Source: Salvia splendens
Taxonomy: Eukaryota > Streptophyta > Magnoliopsida > Lamiales > Lamiaceae
Assembly: GCF_004379255.2 (NCBI RefSeq)
Contig: NC_056035.1
Coordinates: 36,897,773 to 36,961,772 of the forward strand
Length of the DNA: 64,000 nucleotides
Direction of reading: 5' to 3'
The position numbers were made by a program, and so were the translations under genes. Within the stretch, counting starts at the first letter, position 1. Each line of letters starts with the position of its first letter. The notes beneath the pieces were generated by a model. The model was not told where the DNA came from. It searched no databases and worked only from the letters and a program-made list of their open reading frames with translations. Positions 1-13,543 of the stretch are shown here, one piece after another.

Positions 1-3000
1 GAGCACATCTTCCCATGGGTGACGGTAGAGAGGCTGTTTCAGTCGCTTCTGGTCAAAAGTGTGCCTGATAATCGGAGAAAAACGGAATGATCAGATGAAT
101 ATTGTTGTGTTGCAGCTTGAAGAAGATGAAATGCAGTCAAATAAGTAAAGCTAAGCTCATAATCAATGGCATTTTTGTTATTTTATGGTGTTTTGTAATA
201 TTTGATCTGGATCATGACCTGAAAACAGTCTCATATCAGAACTGGGCTGGCCCGAAAGACCGACCTGATCTTGAGACGGACTAGGCCACATTTTTAGGTA
301 TGGCTCAGAATAGGGAAAGTCCAAAACATATCATTTGGTCCGAAAAAGCCCGATTTTTAGGTTGAGCTAGGCCATGTTTTTGTTAGATCCAGCGGATTTT
401 TATCAGCCCGGTCCAGATTCTACCTTTGGCCCCACGGGCTCAGGCTGGACTGGATTGGGTTTGACAGCTCTAGATAAGAGTTCCTAAAAATGGAGAAGTA
501 AAACTCACCCAATGAGACCTATGGAACGAGCCAGCACGAAGAGGCCATTGAGGTAGCCAATGCCAACAATCTCATCAATTTCTTGCTTTGTGAACATGCC
601 ACTACCAGCAAGAAGGTCCAAGAATAGGGAACCAATGGCACCATCGACGTTGAGGACTAGGTTGTTCGCCTTTGAAAGGGTGTAGGTTTCGACTTCAACT
701 GCATATTCCATGTATTTCACAGATGGAAAGTTGGTGCGTGCAAAGAGTTGAAGTAACTCGACTCTCTTATCTCTGTTGTCACCCCTCTTGATTCTGTTGA
801 AACCATGGAAACGTAATTTATATTCCAGGTCAAATTTGGAGAAAAGTAAAACTTAAAGACACGAAAACAAAACTGAGATATCGAGGATCTTGTTAATGTT
901 ACCTGTGCCCAATGCCAGGAACGCGAATGCCCTTCTTTTTCATGCTTTCGACAAACTCATAAGGAGTAAGACCCTGAGAGGAGAAACCATGTCAACATGC
1001 TTCATATCCAAGAAAGGTCGGGGAAGAGAAGGTACAAGCTCACTTAAAACACAATACAGGAGAAGCTTATTGTTTTTGTCACTTGTGTGGAAACTCACCT
1101 TGTCATAAGCATCCTTGAAGTAACGAGCAGCATCATCAATAGCACCACCAAATCGTGGTCCAATTGTCAATAAACCTGTTTTGCAACGACAGATTACTCA
1201 TTGACCATGAGATAAAACCTCAAAAGCCTAGCTGTTTTGACAGGACTATTTTTCTTTTGTTATGTGAGCACTGAGCAGAGATAGATCTGCGACCTACCTG
1301 AGACAAGACTGGAAACGAGGTCTTTTCCAGCTCTGGCTGTAACAATGGTGTTGTGAGCACCAGAGACGCAGGGACCATGGTCAGCACACAGCATGACACA
1401 AATCTGACATGAAACCGTATATTAGTCGAGGTGTAAATTCAAACAACAAATGAAAAGGAAAACAAAACCCCCTCTTGGGATTGATTGCAATGATAGTCAG
1501 GTCAATACAAAAGATAGTAAAGAATACCTCAATAAAGCGTGTGCAGTAACGTGGGAGGCTTCGTTTGAACCACAGCAAAGAGATGACGTCACCAACACCT
1601 AATCCTTGTTCAACAATGGATGACATAGGGACACCAGCATACATTGGCTCTTCACCTGCCATTTGAAAGAGTCGAGTTTAGGCACTCAAATAGATATCAG
1701 TAATATAGCATGTACACCCTAGAGAACACCCTCGTACCTCTATCATCAGAGATTGTCGAAATAATATGTGTTGGAGCTCGAACTTTTCCACTCTTAATGG
1801 CACTGCTAAGATCCTCCGGTATTTGAGGGGGTTTTACTTCCTTTACTTGGGAAATCTTTCCTGCCTCGGCCTAATATAAAGAACCAAGCATTTAAGCCAT
1901 ATGCCGAATAGAAAGAAGAATAATTTCTAGCTTAAGCATTAAGCAATTACCAAGTACATACCAATTTCTCGAATGCTTCCTTGATTGTACCTTCAAATGC
2001 CTCAAAAGAAGTGGGAACAACAGCTCCAGCTTCTCTGAGTGCTTCATTCTTGGCCTGTGCAGATTCCATCTCTCCACCACTCTTTGCCCCCTGATTACAA
2101 ATAATAACAGAGTCTGAGATATATATCCCACGTCGTAGAATGCTCTAAATCACGGCTCTACAAGCATGAACTTAAGGTATTAGCTTACCGCATGACCGAA
2201 TTGTACTTCTGACTTGAAGAGTGTAGCACAAGTTCCACTGACCCATGCAACGACTGGTTTACTGATTTTCCCCTGTTTAAGGGCTTCAACTAGGGAATAT
2301 TCATCACGTCCACCAAGCTCCCCGAGAACAACTATCATTTTAACCTAGTTTTGTTCAATAAACCAGAATTAAACCAAAGTATAAAGATGTGACCACTTCT
2401 AATAAAGTGACTGACAATGTAAAAGACATATTCTGCATCTTTCAGACCATACCAATTCCCAAAAGGAACTAGCACAACCGAGTTTGTTTATTAATTTTAC
2501 TTCAAGGGCAACTTCAAACCAAGACGATAAGAAAACAACTGCAGCAGGGTGTGGGTGTTTAATACCTGAGGAATGTTGTTGAATCGCAAGACATGATCAG
2601 AAAGTGTTGAGCCAGGAAAAACGTCTCCTCCAATTGCAATACCTATCGAGTCATAATACACATGGATTTAGACTATTTTACACAACAAAAGCAACTAAAT
2701 GGGATTAGAATACAGTAGAGAAAACTGTCCAACCTTCATATATCCCATCCGTGACACGAGCAATTGTGTTGTATAATTCATTAGACATTCCACCCTGTAG
2801 TTCAGACATAAAAGTTAGAAGCTGCAGTGAATATCATGAAACATGCTTCCATCGTAGATACTTAAATTCAGATGTAGCAGGGAGTATGCCAAGAGATTCA
2901 ACATATCAAGTAATTGGCTGATAATAACTTAGGTATTAAACTGGTTGACTATATATGCAAGATATATCTTTGTACTTCAGATGGAAAGTATATGAATCAT

Positions 3001-4510
3001 AGCAAAAGGAGGCTAAGCAATGGTCACGCACAGATTTTGATACGAAGCCAACAGACCCCGGCCTGTACAGCTTGCACTGTATAATATTATCAATTGTCCC
3101 AGCAGTATCACCGATCTTAAATGCACCAGCTTGAATACCTCCGACTGTTGCTGGACCAATGACAACCTAACCAAGTTCACGTTTGCAATTAATATATACT
3201 GCTCTAAATAAAGAAACGAAATAGAGTTCAAATGATAAACTCCGGAAGACAACAAAATAGTTTACCTTGTTGTTTGCTTTGGCATATGCAATCAACTGCT
3301 TGGCGTCAGACTCAGGGACACCTTCAGCTATAATGGCCACAACTTTGATTGTTGGCTGCTTCAGAGCAGCCATAGATGAAGCTGCAGCACTGCAAGATGG
3401 AAAGTACAGTTTCAGAAAGACAAAATAAGCAGGAAATCTGCACATTATCTTTTGACATAGGCAAGACAAACCTTCTGAATGATGCAAAGTTAATGAAAAC
3501 ATCAGCTGTCGGATGTGCAGCACAAGCGGCTTCGATACTGCAACAGAAGAGTAAAGTCAATCTCATGTCTTACGATTTGATGAGAGGGGGGATAAAAAGG
3601 GGGGAGCAATAATATAGCCCATCATAAAGATTCTTAAATAATTCATATAACGGAAGCTCTCCTCATTTTCACTATTAAGGTAAGGAAGTTTCTGCAGATA
3701 CATGTAAAAACCTTAAATAATGCCAAGATGGTCTTCTCTACAGCATGGTAATCCCCTTTTTTTATTTGTTTTCCTTGGGTTGGGGGGTTGAGGGACTCAA
3801 TCTTACAGCAGAACAGAGTTGGAACTGTCACGTGGACATATTTGGTATAACATTTTTATATATTGATATCTTGTTAGTCATTTTCAAGTATATAAAACCC
3901 ATTTACATCTAAAATGTAATCTTGTAGAAGAAGGTTTGCTTAGGTTTTATCTATCTAACCATCCCATCAAGAGAATGGTGTGGTGTCATACTAAAATATA
4001 CACATGCATTTATTTATTTAAAAATGTTCAAATGCCAATCATTAGCAAATCATAGGTAAAGTTCTATGGCTTTTATTCATACAAACTGAAAACATGGGCA
4101 TTATATCTTTATGCCTGTTATATTGCATCAGATACAAATTCTAGGTAGGCCACTTTAACATCTAAAACCAAGGCGATGAATGCAAAAACTGCATAAGAGA
4201 ATGCAAAACTTACGCAGAATGGACTGGAATCGCAATTTCCTCTTGACCAAAAAATAGTTTCTGGAATCCCTCAGAACCAGGATTTATAATTCCAGCAACA
4301 GATGGTGTTTCCCTGCCTGAACTCGCAAAAAAAGAGAAATTATTGTTAATATAAGAACCCCATCTTATCTCAAAAGCAGTTGACATAGAATGGTTCAGTT
4401 AATTTTTTACCACAAAGGAAATCAAAATCAAGCATCCGCTGAATCGGCAGTTGCTTGTAATTATAAAACAATGCTTGAGTGGTTTTCGAGAAAAGCTGTC
4501 CTGTCGCCAT
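1..4510 (-). CDS. ACLB: ATP-citrate lyase subunit B (ATP-citrate synthase beta chain), 3' end off the window
   Basis: The subunit cleaves citrate with ATP and CoA in the cytosol, giving acetyl-CoA for wax, sterol and flavonoid synthesis, in a heteromer with ACLA. Reading the minus strand, exons lie near 4510-4411, 4316-4214, 3537-3472, 3389-3266, 3166-3032, 2794-2734, 2642-2566, 2344-2189, 2090-1962, 1870-1738, 1655-1528, 1403-1298, 1175-1099, 973-903, 793-509 and 64 to the edge. They sum to 605 codons; the plant family has 608, so only about three residues and the stop are missing. The N-terminal CoA-ligase-like half includes the FGHAG stretch with the phosphorylated histidine (exon ending 2189); the C-terminal citrate-synthase-like half includes CADHGP (exon 1403-1298) and a long conserved block in 793-509. 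The start ATG follows a splice acceptor at 4530, so the 5' UTR is spliced. No frameshift or stop was seen. Confidence 0.96.
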
Positions 4511-5485
4511 GGTGTTGACAAAACACCTCCTGCATGCAACTACAACATCAGAATACAAGCTAGAATTACCAAATCAATCGCTACCAAAGCTGCACAGCAA
4601 TTTCCTCCCAAGTGATGAGAAGGAAAAATATGCAGCTATTCCCTAACCTTTTATTATATAACCCCTTCTAGCGAGTCTTATAAACGAAGAAACAGTTTCG
4701 AGGTTTCATTTTTTTTATCCTATCATATGGTTAAACATGCCAAATTTGCAGCATCAACATGCATTTTTCATACCAGTCCTACTACTAAACAGATCAAGGT
4801 AAAATAATCTACACACTACTTTCATGATCACAATCATGTATAAAACATGGGACAAATTTCCTATAAACGATCGCAAATCCCCAAGCAAGCAGATCTAGAA
4901 CACTATTTTGAATACCAACACTACTTTAATACGATGATCATCACTTCCAACAACAGAAACATCGATTTTCAAGCAGATCACTCCCTAACTACATAAGTCT
5001 TCTTTACTGTTCCGATCCTTGTATTCTAGCACATTCTCGAACAAATTCAATGCATTCCTAACTCTCTCCATCCAAACTTTCTCAGGCACAGCTCAGATCA
5101 TTAATCGAATTCACACATTCTCGACCTTCAACGGCATAAACACTATTATGAAATCAATAAACCAATACAATTACACATACGATCCACTGAATTCACCACA
5201 AACAGCTTGAGTAAAAAGCATCAGCTCAAATGACACTATAAATAAAATTCAACACAGATTTCCTCGAAAACATCAACAAATAATACTTAAAAAATCAAAC
5301 TGAGATCCGATGATTCAAAATCCTCTATCCACAAAGGACATTAACAGGAATCACAAATCAGCATAAAAATAACAAAATATAATAAAAACAGATCTGCAAG
5401 ATCCGAAAATCAAACACAAACGGCATAAATCACAAAACTCCACCAAATACAAAACCAAAAAATGAAATCGAGAAAATGCAGCTAC

Positions 5486-5610
5486 CTTTTCAGTCAAATC
5501 AAACTCCAACGCCTACGACGAAGATTCAGTAGTAAAATCTAATCTGTTACTGTGTAGGAGAAGAGTAGGAGGTGGCTGGATTGTAGTGACTATGCATACA
5601 TATTTATATA
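5486..5610 (-). promoter_or_regulatory. ACLB core promoter and spliced 5' UTR exon
   Basis: On the minus strand a TATA box (TATAAATA, 5608-5601) lies about 110 bases upstream of a good splice donor at 5485-5484 (AAAAG|GTAGC). The matching acceptor is at 4531-4530, 20 bases before the ATG. I infer a transcription start near 5570, a non-coding first exon of about 85 bases and a leader intron of about 950 bases that fills 4530-5485. Long leader introns are common in highly expressed plant housekeeping genes. The start site itself is inferred. Confidence 0.6.
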
Positions 5611-8600
5611 CAGATATAGGGAATGAAGAGTGGGTTGTTAGTTTGTTAATAGAAGGTGTGCTATCAACAGTTGAATAAAATAATTTTATTTGATTTGGAT
5701 CTAAAAATTCAATGTTTAATTTCCAAATTGATATCCAAATTTCCATTAAGTGGCCGCCATGTGAATTTGGCAGTCAGCAAATAGCAAGCCAACTTCTTAT
5801 TCACACATGAATTTATGAATCGAGTTGGTATATTTATTTTCTAAAAAATATTGAATTATTAATTTCAGCTTAAATGTTCAAATCGATGATTTAAGGTTTC
5901 TTTATTTTACTAATTGTAATTATTAGTTTGAAATTTAAATTATTGCACACCTCTAATTGACTTGTATCGTGTAATAAACTTCAATGTACACATGTGTTGG
6001 TGGGTAGTTGCTCAAGTGTTTAGTTGTTTAATCTATTAGTAGTATGTATTTATTGTATTTATTTTCTAAAATTGAATGCTTGTAAGAGTGGGAAGGTTGG
6101 AAAAGTTAGGTGATAGTGGTGGGCTGGACTTGCATGGGAGTTGGAAATAGAATTATAAATTCACGAGTTAAATAAGGTATCAAAATTTAACGTAACTACT
6201 TAAATACCCTCGAGCTCATTTACTTTTAATTAATTGGATTTATTATTCTTTTTATTTTTTTATTGTGAATTTTAACCACAAACTTTTCGGTATTATGATG
6301 CAATGCGATGACAAAATTTAACTTGGTTGATAAAATCATCCACTCTAAAGCTCTTACAAGTTGGGTATATCAATATATGAATAACATTGGATGCGTGCCT
6401 CAAGTTTTAATGCGTAAACTAAGAGAGAATAAGAAAAAGTAGTTGAAATAGCATAGTGCATGATAGAGCCTATGAATGATAATTAAAGTAGAATATATAA
6501 AGAAAAGATTTTTATAAATAGATATGAACTATTTAAATAGATGGATGAAAAAAATTAGTTTATTTCTATAAGAGTATAATTTTTTGCTCACAAGCTCACT
6601 CAACAGGCAATTATTTTATGTCACATTTGATGTGTGTAAATAAATAGTTAGGTTTTTTCATGATATAATGTGATCAAAGAGGGCCCTTTCTTTTCCACTC
6701 GGCCCTCACAAAGATATGTATATTAGTAATTTTCCACATTAATCATTTTAAATAAAGATATGTATACTTTGCTTTTTATTTGGTGAGGGTAAAAGAGTCA
6801 TCTAATATTCTTGATTGGTGCACACTTGACACATGTAAGTGGTTGTGCACCTAAATTGAAGGGCATATTTGTCTTATCCAATCCCTTTGGCTGGAAGATA
6901 AGTTACAAAACCACAACGCATATACCTCTATAAATTAAAAATCTAATCGCTACAATACTCACTCCCCATGTCCATCATTAAATATCTTATTTTTCTTTTT
7001 CTGTTCATCCGTCCATAAATGACTCATTTCACTTTTAGTACATTTGATAAGTGGATTTTACATTACACTAACTCATTTTAATTACATTTTATTATAAAAT
7101 CAATATATAAAAGTAGATCACACATTCCACTAACTTCTTTTACTCAATTTACTTATAAACTAAACAATTTCTTAAAACTAGTGTCGGTCAGATATGTGAC
7201 ATTTGATCATAGATAGAGGGAGTAATTACTAATAATAGTTTTGGTTTCCAATTTGGGCCCAATATGGAAAATAATAAATTTGATAAATTAACAAGATCTT
7301 AAATTTTAAGAACACTCTTACGTAAACATATATTGTCCCATCAACACCACAAATTACTAATCTCCTAAACTTAAATAGCTAACTATGAATTTATCGTTGT
7401 TTGATTTCTATTGATTAGCTTAGCCAAAAATTTGAATAGGGAATAGCGAGATTCAAGTTCTTAGTGTTTAATACTCATGCAATTTAATGTGTAACTAGAT
7501 TCAAATTCTATGTTATTATTAAATTTAACTTTGTTGAGTTCCTAAGTAAATATTTGTGCATGAAGGTTTCTATTACACATACCATAAAATATGTTAGCAA
7601 ACTCACTAGTGGACATCTAATATGTTGTTGCATTGGCTATTTATAAAATGGTTTATATTGGAAATATTGCAGTCTTTACACGGGCAAACTCTTCCTATCA
7701 TAAAAGAACAACAAACTAGAAGGTAAATAAAATAAAGTAAATACAATAAAAGAACAAGATGCAAACTATGGCCTCTTCAAGTCGAGTCGAGGTATCCCTC
7801 TCTCCGCAAGACGAGATACGCCCAGGCTAGTGCTCACGGATTGGCGCAACGTCCCCAAAGATGAAACGACTTTCCTCCTATCGAGTTGAAGCACCTCAAA
7901 CTCGTAGGCACCGGCGAACTTGAATTGGAGGCGAGAACCGAGCAATGCAATGCTCCTAAGTGCGAACTAGACTGCTTGAGAGCTAAAGAGAAGAGAGAAT
8001 GATTTGTTGGTGTGTTCTTCCACTCTAAGATCAAGCCTATTTATAGGCTAGAAAAAGTACTTGAAAGGCCTTACAATCAAGTTATCTCTTTATGTATTTG
8101 GAGGTTACCTAAGATGAAAGGCCATAGGTCTTGGTCACATCAAAGATCTCCCACATTTTCCACATGTTTCTAATAGTTTAGAGATTTCTTTTTTCTTCAC
8201 TATATAAAATCACACAATAACATATTGATGTATCCCACCAATCACTATCGTTAAATATGATGTTTATAAATATGACAAAAAACTAAAATCCAAAAAATAT
8301 TTAAAAAGTAGGTGCCGCTTGACTAGGAGGACACAATTGACATGGCGTTGGAATTGAGTGCAATTGTAAATAGAAAAAAATAATTTGCCACAAAAAATAT
8401 CGAACTTAAAGTAAAATTTAAGATATAACTATATTAATTAAAGGATAGATACTATTCCACGATTTCCTAGTAATGATTTATAAGAGTGGCAAATTCTTAG
8501 ATAACTATTGAGTACTGAGAAAAAAAAGTTATAAAAAATTAATGGGACGTTTATTAAGAAATGAAGATTTTTTTTTTCCTTTTTGATGTCGATTCCAAAT

Positions 8601-9982
8601 TTGACGCAAAGATAGAAATTACTTTTATTTTCCACTTTTTCAGTAGCATTATTTATGAATTTAGTCAAGGATTGTAGTTTGAAACCATACGAGTATTATA
8701 GGAAAAATTGTTGCAAGTAGGAAAAGAAAACATACTTAATTCAAAATGAAATACTATAATAAATTAGACCAAACCATTATATTCCATAGTGTACACATTT
8801 TACTTCTTGGTCAACTATGTCATTACATTAATTAGGCCTATAAAGTCTACTCAGCTTTTACATTTTTCTTTTTACATAACCGAGTTCTTAGAAATTATAA
8901 ATTTCAGCATTTTGAAGTCTACTATAAATATCAACAATGCTAGGCACAAAAATTCAATCATATATCTATTATTTATGGTCATGTCATTTATTCTGTTTTT
9001 TTATTCTTCATTTTTCATTTATCTCAAATTTCAAATATCTTTTTGATTGTAATATTTATAAAATTAAAATTAATAGTTAATTTTTTTAAAATTATATAAT
9101 TAAAGTTCAAAATATTTTGTAATGAAAATAAAAATAGTGCATATTTAAAAAAATATATACAAATATATAAGATCACAACCAAAAATTTTAATCCTCTACA
9201 AACAAAAAAAATAAAGACAAAACATAATGAGAAAGAAAGAGAAAAGGGAAAATTAAGTTTATTAGTACAATAAATTAAACTAGACTGATAAATAAAAGTA
9301 CCCCGACAACACGTTATTAAAGGGACGACCTTGATTTAATTTTCTACGTTTAGCATGCATTGCTTCATTTGCCTTGTAGTAAATTTGAGATGATCATTTT
9401 TGCATTGTAAATTGTAATCGCAATGATTTTGCTCAGTAATAAAATATGGTGTTTGTACATAATACATTTAAGCAGATAGTGACATTTATTTAAAACATCC
9501 TTAGGAAAATAATTGATGTTTGCCTTGCTGAAATTAGCAAAGTACAATTGGAGATTAATTATACGACGAGTTGCCTACCTCTCTAATCCCTAATAGTCAT
9601 GAACTCAAGTTATATTAAATGCATCAAATTTTATCAAATGTTATTGTTTACTTCTACATTTTACTAGTAATAATTAAATTTAATCGAGTTAATTCAAAAT
9701 TCATGTCCTACAATCGATCATTTTTGTATGACACATTTTTTTTTAATTTGTACACATAATGGAAGTGGCTACGCATAATTGACTAGGGAATGTTGAATTA
9801 CGTACTTCAGTTCAATTCAATTGGACAGGTTTACAATGTGGACTAAAATATAGTGCTATTAGTTTTGATTTTGTGAGTATCATGTATTTTTGGAATTCCC
9901 CAAGGTGATGTTCGGTTTCCAACATAAAATAATACCTAGATACAATCTATGATTGAGTTGTGAGATTATTTTAGTCATAGGG
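5611..9982. other. AT-rich intergenic region without a recognisable gene
   Basis: No coding exon is supported here. The reading frames present are short and of low complexity. Two weak repeat remnants are visible: a degenerate Stowaway-like stretch at about 6966-7224, ending in GATAGAGGGAGTA, and an LTR-like block at about 7660-8240 listed separately. The rest is AT-rich sequence with no feature I can name. Confidence 0.5.
7660..8240 (-). repeat. Possible solo or truncated LTR
   Basis: This block is more GC-rich than its surroundings. On the minus strand it has a promoter-like order: a TATAAATAGGC box near 8045, then a leader-like segment rich in short pyrimidine runs around 7960-8010, as in the U3-R region of plant LTRs. 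I found no second copy in the window and no clear target-site duplication, so the limits are approximate. It could also be the start of an unrelated transcription unit. Confidence 0.3.
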
Positions 9983-9990
9983 GGTTAACT

Positions 9991-10564
9991 TAGGGCTGAC
10001 AATTTTCGACACGACACGACACGATACGATAATCTGACACGAATCCGCACGAAATTATTGGGTTGGGGTCAAGTCTTATTGGATCCGTGTCCTTATCGGG
10101 TGTACCCATTAAGAACCCGATAATTTCGGGTTGGGTTCGGGTCGGATGCGGGTCGGATACGGGAAACCCATTAAGAAATAATATTATTATTTTTATTATT
10201 ATTTAAAAATATATATATTACTATAATTTTTTTAATTTCTTATAAATTAGGTTTAAATAGTATAAAATGAATTTTAATTATGTAAATTAGGTTAAAAATT
10301 AAGGTTTAATCGTGTAATATTAGGTTTTAATCGTGTAATATCATGTTCGAGTTGTTATCGTGTCGTGTCAACCCATATTATATCGTGTTGATAACAGGTT
10401 CGTGTCGGGTGCAGGTCGTATTCGGATTTGAAGGTAGCAGGTCGGGTTCGTGTTCGGATTTACAGTTTCCTTAACATGTCGGGTTCAGGTTAGGCCTTAT
10501 TGAGTTGGGTCATTATCAGGTTGGCCCGATAACACGACCCAATCCGCACGATTTGTCAGCCCTA
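9991..10564. mobile_element. hAT-type non-autonomous DNA element (MITE), 574 bp
   Basis: The element is bounded by a perfect 12-bp terminal inverted repeat (TAGGGCTGACAA at 9991-10002 and its complement at 10553-10564) and by a perfect 8-bp target-site duplication, GGTTAACT, at 9983-9990 and 10565-10572. An 8-bp duplication with a short TIR of this form is diagnostic of the hAT superfamily. The interior is non-coding, with opposed subterminal arrays of short ACACGACACG/GTGTCGTG repeats around an AT-rich centre. No transposase is present, so it would depend on one from elsewhere. Confidence 0.88.
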
Positions 10565-10572
10565 GGTTAACT

Positions 10573-11807
10573 ATGACTAATTATCATATAATTATCCATT
10601 TAGGATTGAGTTGTGCGGTTGAATCTCATGAACCAAACACACTACAAATTTAATCCCGAATACAATCTTGCGAACCGAACACCCCAAATATATTAGTACT
10701 CCGTAAGAAATACTAGTAGGAATATATATTTTGAACAAGCTTTATTTAACACCCTAAAACGATTAAACTCCAAATATACAACTCTAAGTTGCGGTCAAAT
10801 TAGTGCATGTGTAGCTTTATTATTAACTAATGGCGACATGCATAGGATTTTCCGATTGTGAATTAATGTACCCAAGTCAATGTTATGTGCCTCCTTTATA
10901 GAAGCCAACTTATATTAAATCGGCTCACCTACTTGGAAAGGCTGATTATAATACTTTTTTATTATTATTATTAATAGTCGATTTATTAATTTATAAATGT
11001 GTCGAAGATAGCTCGATTTTGAAGACGTCTCAAATATACTATAATGATTTTTCAGTTACAACTCACAAGACGTCCACTTCAGAAGGAGTAATTATCTACT
11101 GGTCCATATGGATTATGGTTGATATAATTAATTACCAGCTCTTAATTGATTTTAATTACGAGAAAGTCAAATTGTGGTCACAAATTAAATTACAAACAAA
11201 ACGTATTGCTCTACGTGTGTTCACACTATAGGAAATTGATCATAATATGTTTGCTAAAATAATATAATCATAATTATAATTATCATTATTCATGTTAAAC
11301 GTTAGTCAAAATATAGATGATGCATTGTATGCTTTATTTATTTTAATCAATATTAGATGCTAGTATCTTTGGTTATGCTATATATTTTTTTTTCCAATCA
11401 TGATTCATCAAAAGCGTCAAACCATGTTAAAATATATACATCGACTAGGTGAAGATTCATATCTTTATTATGTAAGTGTGGATACCTCTATTTTTTTAGG
11501 TCTTTTAAGGGGATGAGTTGCTCAATTCTAATATGATATTATAGCGGACCCAAATTGATGATGGATCTCTTTATCATTTACTTAATGAGTGGAAGTCCAA
11601 TGTTCATTTCGGGCTCCAGCTCACATCGATGATAAATCTGCTATCTCTTGTCTTGTCTACCTAATGTGTGAAAGTTTGATGTTCATTTCGATCCACACAT
11701 ACAAAGGTGTGTTAAATTTTCTTAAATTTTGGGCTCATATCAATTTAATAATGGTTCTGACTAATTTATATAAGTGTGAATAACCACCCCTAAAACTTTT
11801 TAAGAGG
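10573..11807. other. Intergenic AT-rich stretch
   Basis: I see no exon with family similarity, no paired repeat and no inverted repeat of note. The small open frames at 11019-11231 and 11589-11783 are of AT-rich composition and match no family I know. Confidence 0.4.
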
Positions 11808-11812
11808 GTGAC

Positions 11813-12154
11813 TGTTAAGGACCGTCCTCCTTAACGTCGATTTCCACACAAAATCAAGAAACGAGATGTCGTCGTTGTCGAGCGCCCAACGTTGGGTCGT
11901 GACTTGGACGGCAAAAAGGGGCGGTTGAGCGCGAGATCAGCCTCGTCGGCAACCTTAGGAGATGTTTCTTGTTTGATACTCAATTGAGCCAAAAGAATGA
12001 TAATTTCATATATTGATTGAATGAATAAAGTGATAACAATAACTCCTATTTATAATGCTACTGACTTAATGAATAAGAAAACAAAGATATAGAAAAAGAT
12101 ATACAAATCCCTAATATATCTAAACTAAATAATAATAGTATAAGACTCGTATCA
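11813..12154 (-). repeat. 3' LTR of element A
   Basis: 342-bp terminal repeat beginning with TGTTAAGG on the plus strand and ending at CGTATCA. It matches 13779-14120 at all but about one position. It is preceded (minus-strand sense) by the purine tract at 12155-12165. Confidence 0.9.
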
Positions 12155-12184
12155 ACTCCCCCACGGTTAAAATTCACCTTGTCC

Positions 12185-12586
12185 TCAAGGTGGGAACCAC
12201 GAAGCAAAAAGGAGAGTTGAAATCAGAAGCTTCGGCGTGGCAACTCCTCCTGGATCAAACACACATCGAACAACTGACTGTCTCCCTTCTTCACCTCCAT
12301 AAAAAATCAACAAAGGTAGACTAATGTGGTCGTCCAAATTCAACGCTAAAATGGAAAGTTCTGCCACACAGTCATGAATGCTCAAACACGGCGTGTTATT
12401 TCGCAGAGGAATCAACCTTGGATCGACGTCGAGCGATGTTGAACGTTGATTCAGACTTGTAACATCACCAACATTCAAATCCTTATAGACACAAGCACTT
12501 TCGTGGAAAATAGTGTAATCACCAATAGAACCATCCTCCTCTTTATCTTCTAGCAATGTCTCCTCCTTTTCACCAATCTTCTCATC
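12185..12586 (-). CDS. Conserved C-terminal frame of element A, ending in WFPP
   Basis: This is the in-frame continuation after the TAA at 12587-12589. It begins DEKIGEKEE, is acidic, and carries three blocks that recur in the other two non-autonomous elements of this window: STSLDVDPRLIP, then CVFDPGG, then a terminal SWFPP and stop immediately before the polypurine tract. No known enzyme domain is recognised. Whether it is made as a fusion by readthrough, made separately, or not made at all cannot be told from sequence. Confidence 0.5.
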   Translation of the reverse strand, partial: DEKIGEKEETLLEDKEEDGSIGDYTIFHESACVYKDLNVGDVTSLNQRSTSLDVDPRLIPLRNNTPCLSIHDCVAELSILALNLDDHISLPLLIFYGGEEGRQSVVRCVFDPGGVATPKLLISTLLFASWFPP

Positions 12587-13543
12587 TTATACCCCAACGA
12601 GCACTTGCGGTGACTCATTGTCGTTCTTGACAATCCCTTTGTTCTTGACGAACTTTCCAGGGGACTCGTTGTTTGGAACATCAAGAGGAGCGCCATAATT
12701 GTGAACATCGATAATGTCATTGGGAACATCATCACCGAATACTATCGTGGGAGTATTATCAGTTTTCTCTTCGGCTAAATTCTCATCTTGAATGTTCTCC
12801 TCAAACTCCTCCCCATCATCCGCATAACAGAGAATGCGTTGTTTACACACATGTCCCATCACCCATTTCTCGGGACAGTGCCAGCAGAGACCCAACCTGG
12901 ACCGTTCTGACTTCTCCGCCTGGGAGACCCGTATTAGCGGCAGGCGTGGCTGCTCCGGAGTTTGACTGGTCACACGTGCGGGCTGACTGTACAGGTCCCG
13001 CGTTGGCTTTTCGGTGGAGTAGCGGGGCTGGTGGGAGGCGGGCTGGACTCGCACTCTCACCTCCTCCCGAGGGCGAGGTCGGTCCCAGCACGTCTCCGAG
13101 CGTCGGGGCCGGTCAACGGTCGGGTAGCCGCGGTCCTGCTGTTGCGCCGGTGGGTCCCAGCACGTTGGGCGGTGCCGCTGCGTTGCGGTTGTCGGGTAGC
13201 GATCAAACCCTAATTTGGTCTGATGCTCTCCGCGATCAGATAGGTGGCCACCCCTCTCGACGTAGCCGCTGCGGTGTCGGGGCCAAGCGTCTTGCGCGCG
13301 ATCGCGGTACCCGATGGGCTGGTATCTCGGCCGTGGGCGACGATCATGTGGATCCAAGTGGTGTGAGACGTAGGGTGATTCTGGATCAGGCCACGACGGC
13401 GGGCGGAGTACTTCCACCCGGATGCTTGGAGGGTCCCAACTGGTTACACGGCGAGGTTGGGTCGGATGGTAGGGACGGAATGGCTGTGTGGCCTGAGGGA
13501 AGGCGTATTGACGACGACGATAGCCGGCGTAGTCGTATGACAT
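12587..13543 (-). CDS. Gag-like protein of element A with CWDPP repeats and a CCHC zinc knuckle
   Basis: The first ATG of the frame is at 13543 (MSYDYAGYRR), giving about 318 residues; the frame is open further upstream to 13774 but without an ATG. The protein is rich in Arg, Pro, Tyr and Gln. Variants of one short motif recur: TSWDPP, TCWDPP and TCWDRP. Near the C-terminus is a zinc knuckle, CWHCPEKWVMGHVC, followed by an acidic tail. The alpha-helical gag core seen in the related element at 56345-59112 is missing. A TAA at 12589-12587 ends the frame, but the same frame reopens directly and runs to 12185. Role inferred: RNA binding and packaging of the element. Confidence 0.7.
   Translation of the reverse strand: MSYDYAGYRRRQYAFPQATQPFRPYHPTQPRRVTSWDPPSIRVEVLRPPSWPDPESPYVSHHLDPHDRRPRPRYQPIGYRDRAQDAWPRHRSGYVERGGHLSDRGEHQTKLGFDRYPTTATQRHRPTCWDPPAQQQDRGYPTVDRPRRSETCWDRPRPREEVRVRVQPASHQPRYSTEKPTRDLYSQPARVTSQTPEQPRLPLIRVSQAEKSERSRLGLCWHCPEKWVMGHVCKQRILCYADDGEEFEENIQDENLAEEKTDNTPTIVFGDDVPNDIIDVHNYGAPLDVPNNESPGKFVKNKGIVKNDNESPQVLVGV

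Noticed and set aside
9991..10564. Possible structural RNA from the pairing ends
   Set aside because: The pairing is fully explained by the TIRs and opposed subterminal repeats of a hAT MITE with its 8-bp duplication.
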